DNA of 64,000 nucleotides from Leptolyngbya sp. SIO1E4 (GTDB taxonomy: Bacteria; Cyanobacteriota; Cyanobacteriia; Phormidesmidales; Phormidesmidaceae): positions 1,438,001-1,502,000 of the forward strand of contig JAAHFU020000002.1 of the NCBI GenBank assembly GCA_010672825.2, in the 5' to 3' direction. The position numbers and the translations under genes were made by a program. This document shows positions 44,217 to 54,070 of this stretch, piece by piece (within the stretch, counting starts at the first letter, position 1; each line of letters starts with the position of its first letter). The notes beneath the pieces were generated by a model. That model was given only the letters and a program-made list of their open reading frames with translations. It was not told the DNA's origin and ran no database searches.

Positions 44217-45149
44217 ATGATTACCGACCCCGTCGCCTTTGCCACCGACTACCTTGACGCCAGCCTGCGGCTGAGTGTCCCCCTGGCCTTTGCTGCCTTA
44301 GGCGGGTTGCTCTCAGAGCGATCGGGTGTTCTGAATATTGGCCTAGAAGGCATGCTGCTGACTGGGGCCTTCGCCGCTGCAGTAGGAGCCGTGTTCAGCG
44401 GTAGTGTCTGGTTAGGGGTTTTAGCCGCTGCGATCGCGGGCAGTGGGCTGGGCTTTCTGCACGCCTACCTTTGCGTCAATTTATTCGTCAATCAGCTTGT
44501 ATCAGGGCTGGCGATCAACCTCACAGCCGCAGGGCTCACTGCCTATGGTGCGCGCATTTTATTCGATAGCGGCACGGTTGAACTGCCCCGTTTGACCGCG
44601 ATCGCCCTGCCCGGCCTGAGCCGCCTCCCCGTCATCGGTGTTCTCTTTGATCAAAACGTGCTGTTCTACGGGCTAGTGGGGCTGATTCCAGCCCTGACCT
44701 ATCTGCTATTTCATACCCACTGGGGCCTGTCCCTCAGAGCCGTAGGAGAATATCCCCGCGCTGCTGACACCGCCGGTATTTCCGTGTTTCAGGTGCGCCA
44801 TCTGAGTGTCGTGTTCAGCGGCTGCCTGTCTGGACTGGGAGGAGCCTATCTGGCCTTGGCCCATGTGGGCTTTTTCACCGAGGGCATGAGTGCAGGCAAG
44901 GGCTTTATTGCCTTGGCTGCCCTGATCTTTGGTCGCTGGCATCCCGTTTACGCGTCACTAGCTTGTCTACTATTCGGCGTTACAGAAGCTCTCCAGCTGC
45001 GGATTCAAGCCTTTAACCTCGATATTCCCTATCAGTTTTTAGCTATGCTGCCCTATGCGGTGGCCCTACTCGCCCTGATTGGTTTGGCGGGTAAGTCTAG
45101 CCCGCCTGCCGCCCTGGGCATTCCCTATCAAAAAGAAAATGCACGTTAG
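44217..45149 (+). CDS. Nucleoside ABC transporter permease 2 (NupC/NupQ type)
   Basis: The second permease of the importer (310 residues from this start) opens SVPLAFAALGGLLSERSGVLNIGLEGMLLTGAF and contains GLSLRAVGEYPRAADTAGISVFQVRHLSVVFSGCLSGLGGAYLAL. Both are diagnostic for the partner of the BMP-type first permease. About eight hydrophobic helices are visible. Alternative starts are a GTG at 44175 and an ATG at 44178. The ATG at 44217 gives the family-typical beginning, but none has a strong Shine-Dalgarno sequence. The stop overlaps the convergent gene at 45146 by 4 bp. Confidence 0.87.
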   Translation: MITDPVAFATDYLDASLRLSVPLAFAALGGLLSERSGVLNIGLEGMLLTGAFAAAVGAVFSGSVWLGVLAAAIAGSGLGFLHAYLCVNLFVNQLVSGLAINLTAAGLTAYGARILFDSGTVELPRLTAIALPGLSRLPVIGVLFDQNVLFYGLVGLIPALTYLLFHTHWGLSLRAVGEYPRAADTAGISVFQVRHLSVVFSGCLSGLGGAYLALAHVGFFTEGMSAGKGFIALAALIFGRWHPVYASLACLLFGVTEALQLRIQAFNLDIPYQFLAMLPYAVALLALIGLAGKSSPPAALGIPYQKENAR

Positions 45150-46030
45150 AGTTCAGCGACGGCTCGCTCAATTAACCGTCGAGACAGGGTTTGCACGCCA
45201 GTGTGCTCGTAATATTTCACTGAAATATCTAGAAACGCGCCGAGATAATCAAGTTTGCTCTTAGAGCCCTCAACAAACCCAGCCAGATTGTCAACCAGCT
45301 TGCTTTGGGTGATGCCTTTGTTGGCGACAAACTTGTCCATCCAGCCTTTGGTTGATTCTAAGCTCTCGGTCATGAAAGCCAGTTTGCCTTTAGAATCGCT
45401 GCCAGGAATTTCTTTCTTGATCCCTTTGAAGGTCTGGTTATTGTCGACATCGGAGGGGCTCATGCCCTTGATGGTGGACAGAACTTTCGAGGAGAAATCA
45501 GCCCCCAGGGGAACCAGACCGTCAAAGGACACAAGCGCTGCCATCCGCATGAGCGACTCACCGCTGTAGTCTCCTAGTGCCGCCAAGAAATCTCCCAAGC
45601 TATCGCCGGGAATGCCGTTGATGTGGCAAAAGGCCACCACTTCTGTGACCAGCTTGACACTCAAGTCAATCGCTTGGGCTTTCTCAGGCTTAGGCGTGAC
45701 TTTTTGCAAAAACCCCAGAAAAGAGTCCTGACCAATCCGGTTTGCTAAGGCTGCTGTACCCAGAAATCCAGAGGCAGAGTCTACTGTCTCGTAAAGCCAC
45801 AGGGCGCGCTGATAGCCTTGGGATTTGTCGTTAAATAGCGCGATCGCCCGCTCCCCGATTGCTTGCACCATAGCGGCATCGGTTTCCCCAGTGACTTTTT
45901 TGATGGTGTTGTCAAATCCCACCAGGTTGTCCCACTCTCCGGGGATAAACTTGTCCAAAGACTTGAGGGCCATAATGGTTAGCCCCCCCTTTGGCAGCTT
46001 ATCTACTTTTTCGTAAATCTTTTTACTCAC
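45146..46030 (-). CDS. Unknown cyanobacterial protein, 294 residues
   Basis: I do not recognise this family. The product is soluble and predominantly alpha-helical, with no signal peptide. It contains many charged helices (IYEKVDKLPKGGLTIMALKSLDKFIPGEWDNLVGFDN, SKGKLAFMTESLESTKGW). It starts with GTG, well supported by AGGAGAG four bases earlier. A lipoprotein gene follows upstream on the same strand with about 57 bp spacing, so the two may be co-transcribed and act together. The stop overlaps the nucleoside permease gene. Confidence 0.6.
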   Translation of the reverse strand: MSKKIYEKVDKLPKGGLTIMALKSLDKFIPGEWDNLVGFDNTIKKVTGETDAAMVQAIGERAIALFNDKSQGYQRALWLYETVDSASGFLGTAALANRIGQDSFLGFLQKVTPKPEKAQAIDLSVKLVTEVVAFCHINGIPGDSLGDFLAALGDYSGESLMRMAALVSFDGLVPLGADFSSKVLSTIKGMSPSDVDNNQTFKGIKKEIPGSDSKGKLAFMTESLESTKGWMDKFVANKGITQSKLVDNLAGFVEGSKSKLDYLGAFLDISVKYYEHTGVQTLSRRLIERAVAEL

Positions 46031-46087
46031 AACGCTCTCCTTGTTTTGAGGGTGGTTTTAGAGATCATCGCTAAAACTGCCAGCCAC

Positions 46088-46723
46088 TTAGGTTGCAGGT
46101 TGAGGCACCAATACGGGCGTGGGGGCGGGGTCAATCACCGGCGCTTTATCTGATGTAGGTAAGGAAGGCATGGTCTTGGCCCGGCGGGTGGTCGGGACCT
46201 TGGCATCTGGATTGGCCTCTAGCTGCGCTAACCCTTGGAGGTCAAACTTCTGAATCCATGCGGCGCGATCTTCCGAGGTAAACGCATCATCTCGAGACAG
46301 TACCTTCACCTGATAGCGGCCATTCACCAAAATGCCAGTAGCGGTAGTTCCCTGTTGCACTGCCGGATACCCCGAGATCGAATCCGCAACGTTCTCATAC
46401 TTAGCCGCAGCCGCAGGCAAACTAACCGTGTCGTTGATGCTCAACATCGCGACTGTTTTGCCATCTTGCTTGAGTTTGTACTCGGCAAACCCTTTCTTCT
46501 CTTGGGCGGGCACAACGTCATAATCGCCCTCAGACTGTGGAAAAAACTGATTAAATGTGCCGCCTTTCTCGGCCTGTTTGTCCACCGCTGCAGGGGCTTT
46601 AAACCCGGTCGTGTCTTGCTGCACCTGATCGTATTTGGAGGGGGCAGCAGAGCAGGCGGTTAAAAATAACAGAAAAACAAGCGCAATGGGAATACAGTGC
46701 TTAATTAAACGGGCCAATCTCAT
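46088..46723 (-). CDS. Unknown lipoprotein, 211 residues
   Basis: The N-terminus has a signal with a lipobox ending LTAC (about residue 24), so the protein is predicted to be anchored to a membrane by a lipid. The mature part contains FFPQSEGDYDVVPAQEKKGFAEYKLKQDGKTVAMLSINDT and a domain with SGYPAVQQGTTATGILVNGRYQVKVLS, then a proline/threonine-rich tail. I know no function for this family. The partner gene at 45146-46030 lies downstream on the same strand. The ATG at 46723 is a natural start. Confidence 0.68.
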   Translation of the reverse strand: MRLARLIKHCIPIALVFLLFLTACSAAPSKYDQVQQDTTGFKAPAAVDKQAEKGGTFNQFFPQSEGDYDVVPAQEKKGFAEYKLKQDGKTVAMLSINDTVSLPAAAAKYENVADSISGYPAVQQGTTATGILVNGRYQVKVLSRDDAFTSEDRAAWIQKFDLQGLAQLEANPDAKVPTTRRAKTMPSLPTSDKAPVIDPAPTPVLVPQPAT

Positions 46724-47166
46724 AGCAGCAAGGTTCCTAATTGAATGTTTCTAATTCAAAGGGTAGTGAAGGGGGCTGTACACACGAAAATACCCCGACC
46801 AGTTCATGATTTTCTAGGATCTAAGGTTGGGTGAGGGTGAGTGACTCACAGAAATTTACAGACAGAAATCTACGGATCTCACTGTGCTTCTCAATGCGCC
46901 TCTCAATGCCCTTAATGGAGCGCCTGCTGCTTATACACGTTATACACGTCAAGATCTTCGCGCATCCATTCAGGCTTGAGTCAACGCTATTACCCGATAG
47001 TCTTGTGATACCCGAATAGCGAGCCATTGCCATCTATCCTAGGGCATAGCGGTTGGCAGGCGAATCAAGCACATCCAAGCCCCCAAACCCAAGCCCCGAT
47101 CGTGCCCAGATGTCCTGGCCTCAGTTGAACAAGGCTATCAAATTAGCAGACGCTAGGATTCATAGA
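46724..47166. other. Intergenic region, 443 bp, containing repeat copy B
   Basis: Between the lipoprotein gene and the alpha-E gene (both minus strand) the main feature is the dispersed element at 47046-47138. The rest shows two nearby near-repeats, CTCAATGCGCCTCTCAATGCCC around 46890-46911, and no convincing gene. Confidence 0.55.
47046..47138 (+). repeat. Dispersed ~100-bp element, copy B
   Basis: The element begins ATAGCGGTTGGCAGGC and ends AACAAGGCTAT, with ATCAAGCACATCC, CCCCCAAACCC and CCCAGATGTCCTGG in between. These match the copies at 44057-44166 and 54191-54296 in the same order and orientation. The CCAGATGTCCTGG segment is a short hairpin (CCAG with CTGG) that copy C repeats with ATGTA in the loop. 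Confidence 0.85.
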
Positions 47167-48117
47167 CTATTGAACTGTCTGCAGCGAGAAAAAGTCATTA
47201 AAGACGGCTTCTCCCACTTCGTTTAAGCGACTTTGAAAGCCGTCCAAAAATTCGTGTAGCCCTTGCTGAATAATCTCTTCAATCGTGAGATATTCCAACT
47301 CGGAGCGGAGCCGACCCAAGGTGCGATCGCTGCCGGTTCGCCAGGTTCCCAGCGCTGTGCCCGAGATTTCATGGAGGGATTTTTCAGCGGTCATCAGGCA
47401 AAACTGAATCGATCGCGGAAACTCTCGATTGAGAACCAAAAATTCGATCACGCGATCGGGTTGAATGCGGTGCTGGTACTTGCGATACATTTCATAAGCA
47501 CTAGCTGACTTCAACAGAGCGACCCACTGCAGATCGTCCAAAGGAGTGCCGACAGCCTTTGCAGAGGGCAACAGAATGTAGTATTTGACATCTAAAATGC
47601 GAGCGGTCTTGTCTGCGCGCTCTAATAGACGGCCCACATGGCCAAAATGCCAGCCCTCATTGTGAGACATCGTGGCATCCATCACCCCAGCAAACAGATG
47701 ACTCGACATTTTGACCTCAGGGTAAAACACATGCAGGTTGGATTGAGACATATCGCTGGCCGCCTCTTTCACCATCAGGTAAAAAGCATTTACCTGCTCC
47801 CACATTTCTGAAGAAATAATTTCGCGCACCGATCGCGCATTTTCACGAGCCGCCTGCACACAAGACAAAATGGAGTTGGGGTAGTCTTTATCAAAGGTGA
47901 GAAAGTGCAAAACATTCTCTGCACTGGATTCGCCGTACCTTTCTTTGAAGAGATCGGAGTCGCCCGTCGTTACAACGAGCGGCTCCCACTGTTGGGTAAT
48001 GCCAGGCGGGGAATCTAGCAGCAAGTTGAGATTGACATCGACAAACCGAGCCACATTTTCGGCTCGCTCTACGTAGCGATTCATCCAATAAATGGAGTTT
48101 GCAACTCGACTCAGCAT
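47167..48117 (-). CDS. Alpha-E domain protein (DUF403)
   Basis: The 316-residue, strongly alpha-helical protein begins MLSRVANSIYWMNRYVERAENVARFVDVNLNLLLD, the signature opening of alpha-E domain proteins. It has no membrane segment. These are nearly always encoded next to a circularly permuted ATP-grasp protein, as here (48235-49680, upstream on the same strand, 117 bp spacing), and often with a transglutaminase-like protease, which is missing from this window. They are thought to form a peptide-ligation or peptide-synthesis system of unknown product. The ATG at 48117 fits the family start. Confidence 0.9.
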   Translation of the reverse strand: MLSRVANSIYWMNRYVERAENVARFVDVNLNLLLDSPPGITQQWEPLVVTTGDSDLFKERYGESSAENVLHFLTFDKDYPNSILSCVQAARENARSVREIISSEMWEQVNAFYLMVKEAASDMSQSNLHVFYPEVKMSSHLFAGVMDATMSHNEGWHFGHVGRLLERADKTARILDVKYYILLPSAKAVGTPLDDLQWVALLKSASAYEMYRKYQHRIQPDRVIEFLVLNREFPRSIQFCLMTAEKSLHEISGTALGTWRTGSDRTLGRLRSELEYLTIEEIIQQGLHEFLDGFQSRLNEVGEAVFNDFFSLQTVQ

Positions 48118-48234
48118 GGGCGTAATGGCGTAATGCTCGATAAAGGGTATCCAAAATTCTTAGCTTTGATATATGGGGAGAGGCCTCACATGTCAGGCCT
48201 CAACCTATCGGATTCCTATCCAGGGTGGCATCGC

Positions 48235-49680
48235 CTAGGAATCAGGAACTTCGACGACCCAGGTGTCTTTGCTGCCCCCACCTTGGGAAGAATTCACGAC
48301 GAGTGAGCCTCTCTTTAGAGCCACTCGTGTGAGCCCCCCTGGGTTCACATAAACGCCGTTTTGACCACACAAAATATAAGGCCGGAGGTCAACATGGCAG
48401 CCTTCAAAGCGATCGCCCAACAGCGTCGGCACCCGCGACAGGCAAAGGGTGGGTTGGGCAATATACCCCCGTGGGTTCTGAACAATGCGTCCGGCAAAGT
48501 CTTCACACTGCTCTGCTGAGGCCTGTGCCCCCATCAACATGCCATAGCCGCCCGAGGCATTGGTGGCTTTGACCACCAGCTTATTCAAGTTTTTGAGCAC
48601 GTGGGACTGCTGCTTCGGATCTTCGCAAATGTAAGTGGGCACATTGGGAATGATTTGGTCTTCGCCCAGATAGTAACGCACCATATCCGGCACATAAGCA
48701 TAGATGAGCTTATCATCTGCGACCCCAGTGCCCAGGGCATTGGCGATCGCCACCCTTCCCTGGCGATACACCTCCATCAACCCAGGTACCCCCAACAACG
48801 AGTCAGGGCGAAAGGCCCGAGGATCCATAAAGTCGTCATCAATGCGTCGATAGAGCACGTCTACCCGCTGCAGCCCTTTGGTCGTGCGCATTTGTACATA
48901 CCCATCGGCTACGACAAGGTCGCGCCCTTCCACCAGTTCTGCCCCCATTTGCTGGGCTAAGAAGGAGTGTTCAAAATAGGCCGAGTTATGCATGCCTGGA
49001 GTGAGCACGGCCACCCGTGGATCAGACAGCATGTCAGGGGCTAAATCTAGCAAGGTTTCTAGAAGCTGACTTGAATAGTCATCCACGGGCTGAATGCTGA
49101 GCTGCGAGAACAGTTGAGGAAACGTGTTTTTCATAACCCGGCGGTTTTCTAGCACATAGGACACCCCAGAAGGGCACCGCAGGTTGTCTTCTAGCACGTA
49201 CCAACTGCCGTCGCGATCGCGCACTAAATCGGTTCCGGTGATGTGGCACCAGATGCCTCCGGGGGGGCGCAAGCCAATACAAGGCTTTAGGTAACCCGGT
49301 GCCGACTCGATGGCATGACGAGGAATTACGCCATCCTTCAGAATCCGCTGCTCATTATAGATATCATTGAGGAAGCAATTGAGTGCTTCGATACGTTGCT
49401 TTAACCCTCGCTCTAGCCAAGCCCATTCTTGACAAGGGACGATGCGAGGCACCACATCAAAGGGAAAAATCCGCTCAGTTCCCTGGCTATCACCATAAAC
49501 ATTGAAGGTGACGCCTAGCTTAAACAGGGCATTTTGAGCCGCTTGCTGCTGCTGCTTTAAGGTCTCTAACGACAGTGAATTAATCCGCTTGACCAACAGA
49601 GACGCTTCTGGGCGCGGTTGTTGTTGCTCAAAGAAGAGCTCATCGTAGAAATTCCCCGGATCGTACGCATCAAGCAGCAC
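48235..49680 (-). CDS. Circularly permuted ATP-grasp protein (DUF404/DUF407)
   Basis: The 481-residue product belongs to the circularly permuted ATP-grasp type 2 family, which probably ligates a carboxylate to an amine. Blocks include GTERIFPFDVVPRIV, GSWYVLEDNLRCPSGVSYVLENR, DPRVAVLTPGMHNSAYFEHSFLAQQMGAELVEGRDL, LVVKATNASGGYGMLMG and the final LYSRVPTL-like region. The start is GTG at 49680 with GAGGAGAGAGG just before it. It precedes the alpha-E gene, in the order usual for this system. No peptidase or other partner is adjacent. Confidence 0.9.
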   Translation of the reverse strand: MLLDAYDPGNFYDELFFEQQQPRPEASLLVKRINSLSLETLKQQQQAAQNALFKLGVTFNVYGDSQGTERIFPFDVVPRIVPCQEWAWLERGLKQRIEALNCFLNDIYNEQRILKDGVIPRHAIESAPGYLKPCIGLRPPGGIWCHITGTDLVRDRDGSWYVLEDNLRCPSGVSYVLENRRVMKNTFPQLFSQLSIQPVDDYSSQLLETLLDLAPDMLSDPRVAVLTPGMHNSAYFEHSFLAQQMGAELVEGRDLVVADGYVQMRTTKGLQRVDVLYRRIDDDFMDPRAFRPDSLLGVPGLMEVYRQGRVAIANALGTGVADDKLIYAYVPDMVRYYLGEDQIIPNVPTYICEDPKQQSHVLKNLNKLVVKATNASGGYGMLMGAQASAEQCEDFAGRIVQNPRGYIAQPTLCLSRVPTLLGDRFEGCHVDLRPYILCGQNGVYVNPGGLTRVALKRGSLVVNSSQGGGSKDTWVVEVPDS

Positions 49681-50162
49681 CGCCTCTCTCCTCAGTCACA
49701 ACCAAAGTCTGATAAATTCCCATGAAACGGACTTGGCTGAGTCTCAGCTGTAATTTTGGTTACGAAATTGCTCGCTGAGAAAACGATGGACACAAATGTT
49801 TATTGCCCAGGCTCATCGTCCAGACTCAGTGACCGCTATTGCAGCAGAGACAAAATCACCGCCACCACATAACGGCAGGGTGTGCAAAAAACTCAACATT
49901 TGCTTCACAGTATTTTGATAAACCTGGCACGGCTGCTTTGCTTCGAGGTTAGGAGGGGGGTGATTACTCAACTTTTTCTATCGCCGCTCTAGTGGGGAAT
50001 CAGACTGGCAATTGAGTCTGCCCTTCGGTAAAAAATTTCCCCGGAATACGGATCTAATGGACTGTAAAACTTGATACAGTTCCCAGCCATTGTGTAAGCA
50101 TTGTGCAAAGGGTGCTCTCAGAACATCAAGTGTTGCCAAGAACCAAGGCATACTAGGGAAGA
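49681..50162. other. Intergenic region, 482 bp, between divergent genes
   Basis: The region separates the ATP-grasp gene (minus) from the cyclase gene (plus). I see two close direct repeats (CATTGTGTAAG and CATTGTGCAAA around 50090-50111), a possible -10 element TACTAG near 50150, and nothing resembling a gene or known RNA. Confidence 0.45.
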
Positions 50163-51509
50163 ATGACGATAACTACCTCAGGCAGCATCTACTGGCCCAG
50201 CCATCTTTCTACAGAGTCCATTAACGGATTCAACCGTCTTACATCGGAAGGTGCTCAAATGTCCTCCCCAAATCATCAGTGGGTGGTAGCTCCGCGTGCG
50301 AATATGTTCTGTCCCTCAGGGGATACCCCACTTGGCAACATTCTTATTTTGGAGCCAGAGGGTGAGAGTCAAACCTCGCTAGCGCCGTCTCTCGCTGTCC
50401 AGGGTTATGCTGTCTACACCTTAGATACTGCCAGCGATGCCTGGGAGCTAATCACAGAAATGCGGCCAGATTTGATTTTGCTGGATGTCAAACTGGCTGA
50501 CCTGAGTGGGTTTGACATGTGCCGCCAGCTCAAACAATCTGTGCAAACCCGCCGCATTCCAGTCCTGTTTCTCGGGGAAGGATACCGCAAGGCCGATCGC
50601 CTCCAGGCCTTTAAAGTGGGTGGGGCTGACTTTATCCCTAAACCCTATTGGGTGGAAGAGGTGATTGCTAGAGTGCAGTTGCATGTCTCCCAAGGGCGAG
50701 TTCAGCGACGGGTGCAGCACCATACCCGCCGCGCTTTATCTGAGCGCGGGAATCTGCCGCTTTTAGCAACGCTACAGCGCACCTTGCACCAGCAAGCGGT
50801 TAACTTGCAAGAACAAAATGCCCAGCTCCAGCAAGAAGTCCAAGAACGACAGCAGATGGAGCAGGCGCTGCGGCAAGAGCAGCAAAAATCAGAGCAGCTA
50901 TTGCTCAACATTTTGCCTGAGGCGATCGTTGAGCAGCTCAAACAGTTTCAGGGATCTCTGGCAACGCGGTTTGATGAGGCGACGGTGTTGTTTGCTGACA
51001 TCGTTAACTTCACGCCTATTGCAGCTAAGGTCAGCCCCTTAGAGTTAGTCAATCTGCTGAATCAAATCTTCTCTGCCTTTGACCGGCTCGCCGAAAAATA
51101 TCAGCTCGAAAAGATTAAAACGATTGGAGACGCCTACATGGTCGTCGGGGGGGTGCCAATTCCGCGGGCCGATCACACCGCCGCTGTTGCCGATATGGCG
51201 CTGGCAATGCAAACCGTCATCCAACAGTTTGAAGGCCAGCTAGGCGAGCCGTTACAGCTTCGCATTGGCATCAACACCGGTACCGTGGTTGCAGGGGTGA
51301 TTGGCATCAAAAAATTTAGCTACGACTTGTGGGGGGATACGGTGAATGTTGCCAGCCGCATGGAAGCCCAGGGCGTGCCTGGCAAGATACAGGTGACCGA
51401 AGCAACCTACAAACGCCTACAGGAAGCGTTTGTCTTTGAACCTGCTGACAAAGTCTGTGTTAAAGGGAAAGGTCTGATGGCGACTTATCATCTTCTGGGA
51501 CGCCGGTAA
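50163..51509 (+). CDS. Response-regulator-linked class III adenylate/guanylate cyclase
   Basis: The 448-residue protein joins a receiver domain (about 60-180: LILLDVKLADLSGFDMC with the phosphorylatable aspartate, then FIPKPYW) to a coiled coil (205-255, rich in Q and E). A class III cyclase domain ends it, with FADIVNFTPIAAKVSP and KIKTIGDAYMVVGG containing the two metal-binding aspartates, then SYDLWGDTVNVASRMEAQG. Class III enzymes make cAMP or cGMP. The KTIGDAYM lysine is compatible with ATP use, but specificity is not certain. The start could also be the ATG at 50259. A histidine kinase partner is not adjacent. Confidence 0.9.
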   Translation: MTITTSGSIYWPSHLSTESINGFNRLTSEGAQMSSPNHQWVVAPRANMFCPSGDTPLGNILILEPEGESQTSLAPSLAVQGYAVYTLDTASDAWELITEMRPDLILLDVKLADLSGFDMCRQLKQSVQTRRIPVLFLGEGYRKADRLQAFKVGGADFIPKPYWVEEVIARVQLHVSQGRVQRRVQHHTRRALSERGNLPLLATLQRTLHQQAVNLQEQNAQLQQEVQERQQMEQALRQEQQKSEQLLLNILPEAIVEQLKQFQGSLATRFDEATVLFADIVNFTPIAAKVSPLELVNLLNQIFSAFDRLAEKYQLEKIKTIGDAYMVVGGVPIPRADHTAAVADMALAMQTVIQQFEGQLGEPLQLRIGINTGTVVAGVIGIKKFSYDLWGDTVNVASRMEAQGVPGKIQVTEATYKRLQEAFVFEPADKVCVKGKGLMATYHLLGRR

Positions 51510-51703
51510 GCCCGTAAACCCACCCTCGCGATACACTAAGTGAGGCTTACAGGGGAAGCCTTGGTTGGAACCCTTTCCAACCGGATAAGGGATCTAATGT
51601 TTAGGTGCCTAAGTGCTTTCATCTTGGAGTCTGCACTCAACTGTGTGGTGTCTGGTTTACAGCCGTAAGCTAGCCCACCCTGCAGGGAAACGACATCGAG
51701 GCT

Positions 51704-53860
51704 ATGGCGACATTTTTACTCGAAGTAGGCACCGAAGAACTGCCTGCCAGTTTTGTAGAGGAAGCATTGGCTCAGTGGCGCGATCGCATCCCCACTGATC
51801 TCGAAGCGGCTTTTCTGACGCCCGCAACCATTGACTATTACGGGACCCCTCGACGATTGGCCCTGCTCCTAACTGATTTGCCTGAGCGGCAGCCCGATCG
51901 GGAAGAAGAAGCCAAGGGGCCCCCTGCCCAAGCGGCCTTTAAAGACGGAAAACCGACTAAAGCTGCTGCGGGCTTTGCTCGTTCTAAAGGGGTCGCAGTC
52001 GAAGATTTAGAAGTTCGCGAAACCGATAAGGGTGCCTTTGTGTTTGTTCAGCACAAGATTCCGGGGCGCCCGGCTGCCGAGCTATTGCAAGCATGGGTGC
52101 CTCAGTGGATCTTAGGGCTAGAGGGCAAACGGTTTATGCGTTGGGGAGACGGCGATCTCAAATTTCCCCGCCCTATTCGCTGGTTGGTGACACTACTGGA
52201 TGACCAACTCATTCCCCTAACCCTGGAGAATGGTTCAGAACAGTGCCACAGCGATCGCCAATCCCAGGGGCATCGAGTGCTTTACCCTAACTCGGTTACC
52301 CTGGCCCAAGCCAGCGACTATGCCACGGTGCTGCGGGACGCTTTTGTGGAAGTAGATGTTGAGCGTCGCCAGGTAGAGATCCGCACGCAGGTGGAAAAAG
52401 CAGCCCAGTCAGTCAGCGGTCAGGCCAAAATTGGTGATGACCTCCTGAGCGAAGTGGCCAATTTGGTCGAGTGGCCAACGGCCGTGGTGGGGCAATTTGA
52501 GTCAGCCTTTCTAGAATTGCCAGCAGAAGTCGCCGTTATGGAGATGGAAAGCCACCAGCGGTATTTCCCTGTTCTTGACTCGACAGATCCGAAGACGCTA
52601 CTGCCCTACTTTGTCACGGTTTCCAATGGGGATCCTCAAAAATCGGCGCTCATTGCCGAAGGGAATGGTCGGGTAATTCGGGCACGGTTGTCGGACGGTA
52701 AGTTCTTTTTCGATGCCGATCGAGCGGTGCCGTTTGAAACTTTTATCACCAAACTGGAAGCCGTTACCTTTGAAGAACGGCTGGGCTCAATGAGTGCAAA
52801 GGTGAATCGAATTGCCACGATTACCGACCGGATTGCTACCCAACTTGTCCTCTCTGAGCCTGATCGTCAACACCTGCAACGGGCTGCCCATCTCTGTAAG
52901 GCTGACCTGGTTACCCAAATGGTGGGCGAGTTTCCAGAGCTGCAGGGGGTGATGGGTGAAAAATATGCCCGTCACAGTGGCGAGCCAGACGCGGTCGCAA
53001 TTGCCCTTTCAGAGCATTACTTACCCCGAGGTGCAGGGGATATTCTGCCCCAAACTCTGATTGGCCAAGCATTAGGCCTGGCTGATCGACTCGATACCCT
53101 GGTCAGCATTTTCAGTCTTGGGATGCTACCTTCGGGATCATCAGATCCCTTTGCCCTGCGTCGGGCAGCCAATGCCATTATTACCATCACCTGGGACGCT
53201 GATCTGCCTATCAATCTGCACACCCTGCTCGACCAAATTGTGGATGACTTTGTCGATAATCCCAATTTGTCTGTAGAGGGGGCTGAGCCGTTGCGATCGC
53301 AGCTGCAAGATTTCTTTCTGCAGCGGGTACAAACCTTACTGCAAGACGACTTCTTCATTGACTACGACCTGGTGAATGCTGTGTTAGGCGAGAATGACCC
53401 AGCGTATACTGAACGAGCGCTGACCCACCTATTAGACGTGCGCGATCGCGCCACCTTCTTACAAAAGATTCGTCAAGAGGGTACCTTGAATCACATTTAT
53501 GAGACGGTGAATCGTGCCGCTCGGTTGGCCGCTCAAGGGGAATTAGGCACAACCCTGTTAGACGCAACCGCCGTTGTGAACCCTGCACACTTTCAGCAAG
53601 CCTCTGAAACCGCTTTCTTTGAGGCCCTGCAGGCGCTGTTGCCTAAAACCGAAGCGGCTCAGCGCGATCGCAACTACCAAATATTGGTCACTGGGCTAGA
53701 AGCCACTGCCCCGGTAGTGAGCCGATTTTTCGACGGCCCTGACAGCGTTTTGGTGATGGATAAAGACCCCATTGTGAAGCAAAATCGATTGAACTTGTTG
53801 GGGCTCTTACGCAACCATGCACGAGTGCTCGCCGACTTTGGCGCGATCGTCAAAGGCTAG
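51704..53860 (+). CDS. glyS: Glycyl-tRNA synthetase beta subunit
   Basis: GlyS pairs with the alpha subunit GlyQ to charge tRNA-Gly. The protein begins [25 protein letters not shown], the standard opening, with KGPPAQAAF and [27 protein letters not shown]. The C-terminal body ([40 protein letters not shown]) and the final anticodon-type domain ending [19 protein letters not shown] complete 718 residues, close to the usual 690-720. The glyQ gene is not in the window. The ATG at 51704 is the family start. The 814-bp region downstream contains repeats. Confidence 0.95.
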   Translation: MATFLLEVGTEELPASFVEEALAQWRDRIPTDLEAAFLTPATIDYYGTPRRLALLLTDLPERQPDREEEAKGPPAQAAFKDGKPTKAAAGFARSKGVAVEDLEVRETDKGAFVFVQHKIPGRPAAELLQAWVPQWILGLEGKRFMRWGDGDLKFPRPIRWLVTLLDDQLIPLTLENGSEQCHSDRQSQGHRVLYPNSVTLAQASDYATVLRDAFVEVDVERRQVEIRTQVEKAAQSVSGQAKIGDDLLSEVANLVEWPTAVVGQFESAFLELPAEVAVMEMESHQRYFPVLDSTDPKTLLPYFVTVSNGDPQKSALIAEGNGRVIRARLSDGKFFFDADRAVPFETFITKLEAVTFEERLGSMSAKVNRIATITDRIATQLVLSEPDRQHLQRAAHLCKADLVTQMVGEFPELQGVMGEKYARHSGEPDAVAIALSEHYLPRGAGDILPQTLIGQALGLADRLDTLVSIFSLGMLPSGSSDPFALRRAANAIITITWDADLPINLHTLLDQIVDDFVDNPNLSVEGAEPLRSQLQDFFLQRVQTLLQDDFFIDYDLVNAVLGENDPAYTERALTHLLDVRDRATFLQKIRQEGTLNHIYETVNRAARLAAQGELGTTLLDATAVVNPAHFQQASETAFFEALQALLPKTEAAQRDRNYQILVTGLEATAPVVSRFFDGPDSVLVMDKDPIVKQNRLNLLGLLRNHARVLADFGAIVKG

Positions 53861-53918
53861 AGCCGTCAGTTTTGCACCCATGCTGTGCTCAGACTTGTGG
53901 GGCCAACCTGACTAGACG

Positions 53919-53938
53919 GTCAAGGGCAAGCCCTTGAC
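53919..53938 (+). terminator. Palindrome after glyS, possible terminator stem
   Basis: GTCAAGGGC (53919-53927) and GCCCTTGAC (53930-53938) are exact reverse complements separated by AA, so a stem of about eight pairs with a four-base loop can form. It lies 58 bp after the glyS stop. There is no T-run, so it may be a transcript-stabilising hairpin rather than an intrinsic terminator. Confidence 0.4.
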
Positions 53939-54012
53939 AGAGCCGGGGTCATCCTGAAAAAGAGGGTGCAATTACCATAGCAGTCGCCCGTCCGATGAGG
54001 ACAAGACTGCGA

Positions 54013-54070
54013 GCCATTTTGATGCTGCGCTGAGCATCAGAGCAATACTCAATGTCCTAATCAAAATGGC
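54013..54070. repeat. 11-bp inverted repeat with nested hairpin
   Basis: GCCATTTTGAT (54013-54023) pairs exactly with ATCAAAATGGC (54060-54070). Inside, GATGCT (54021-54026) can pair with AGCATC (54033-54038). The role is unknown. Confidence 0.7.
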
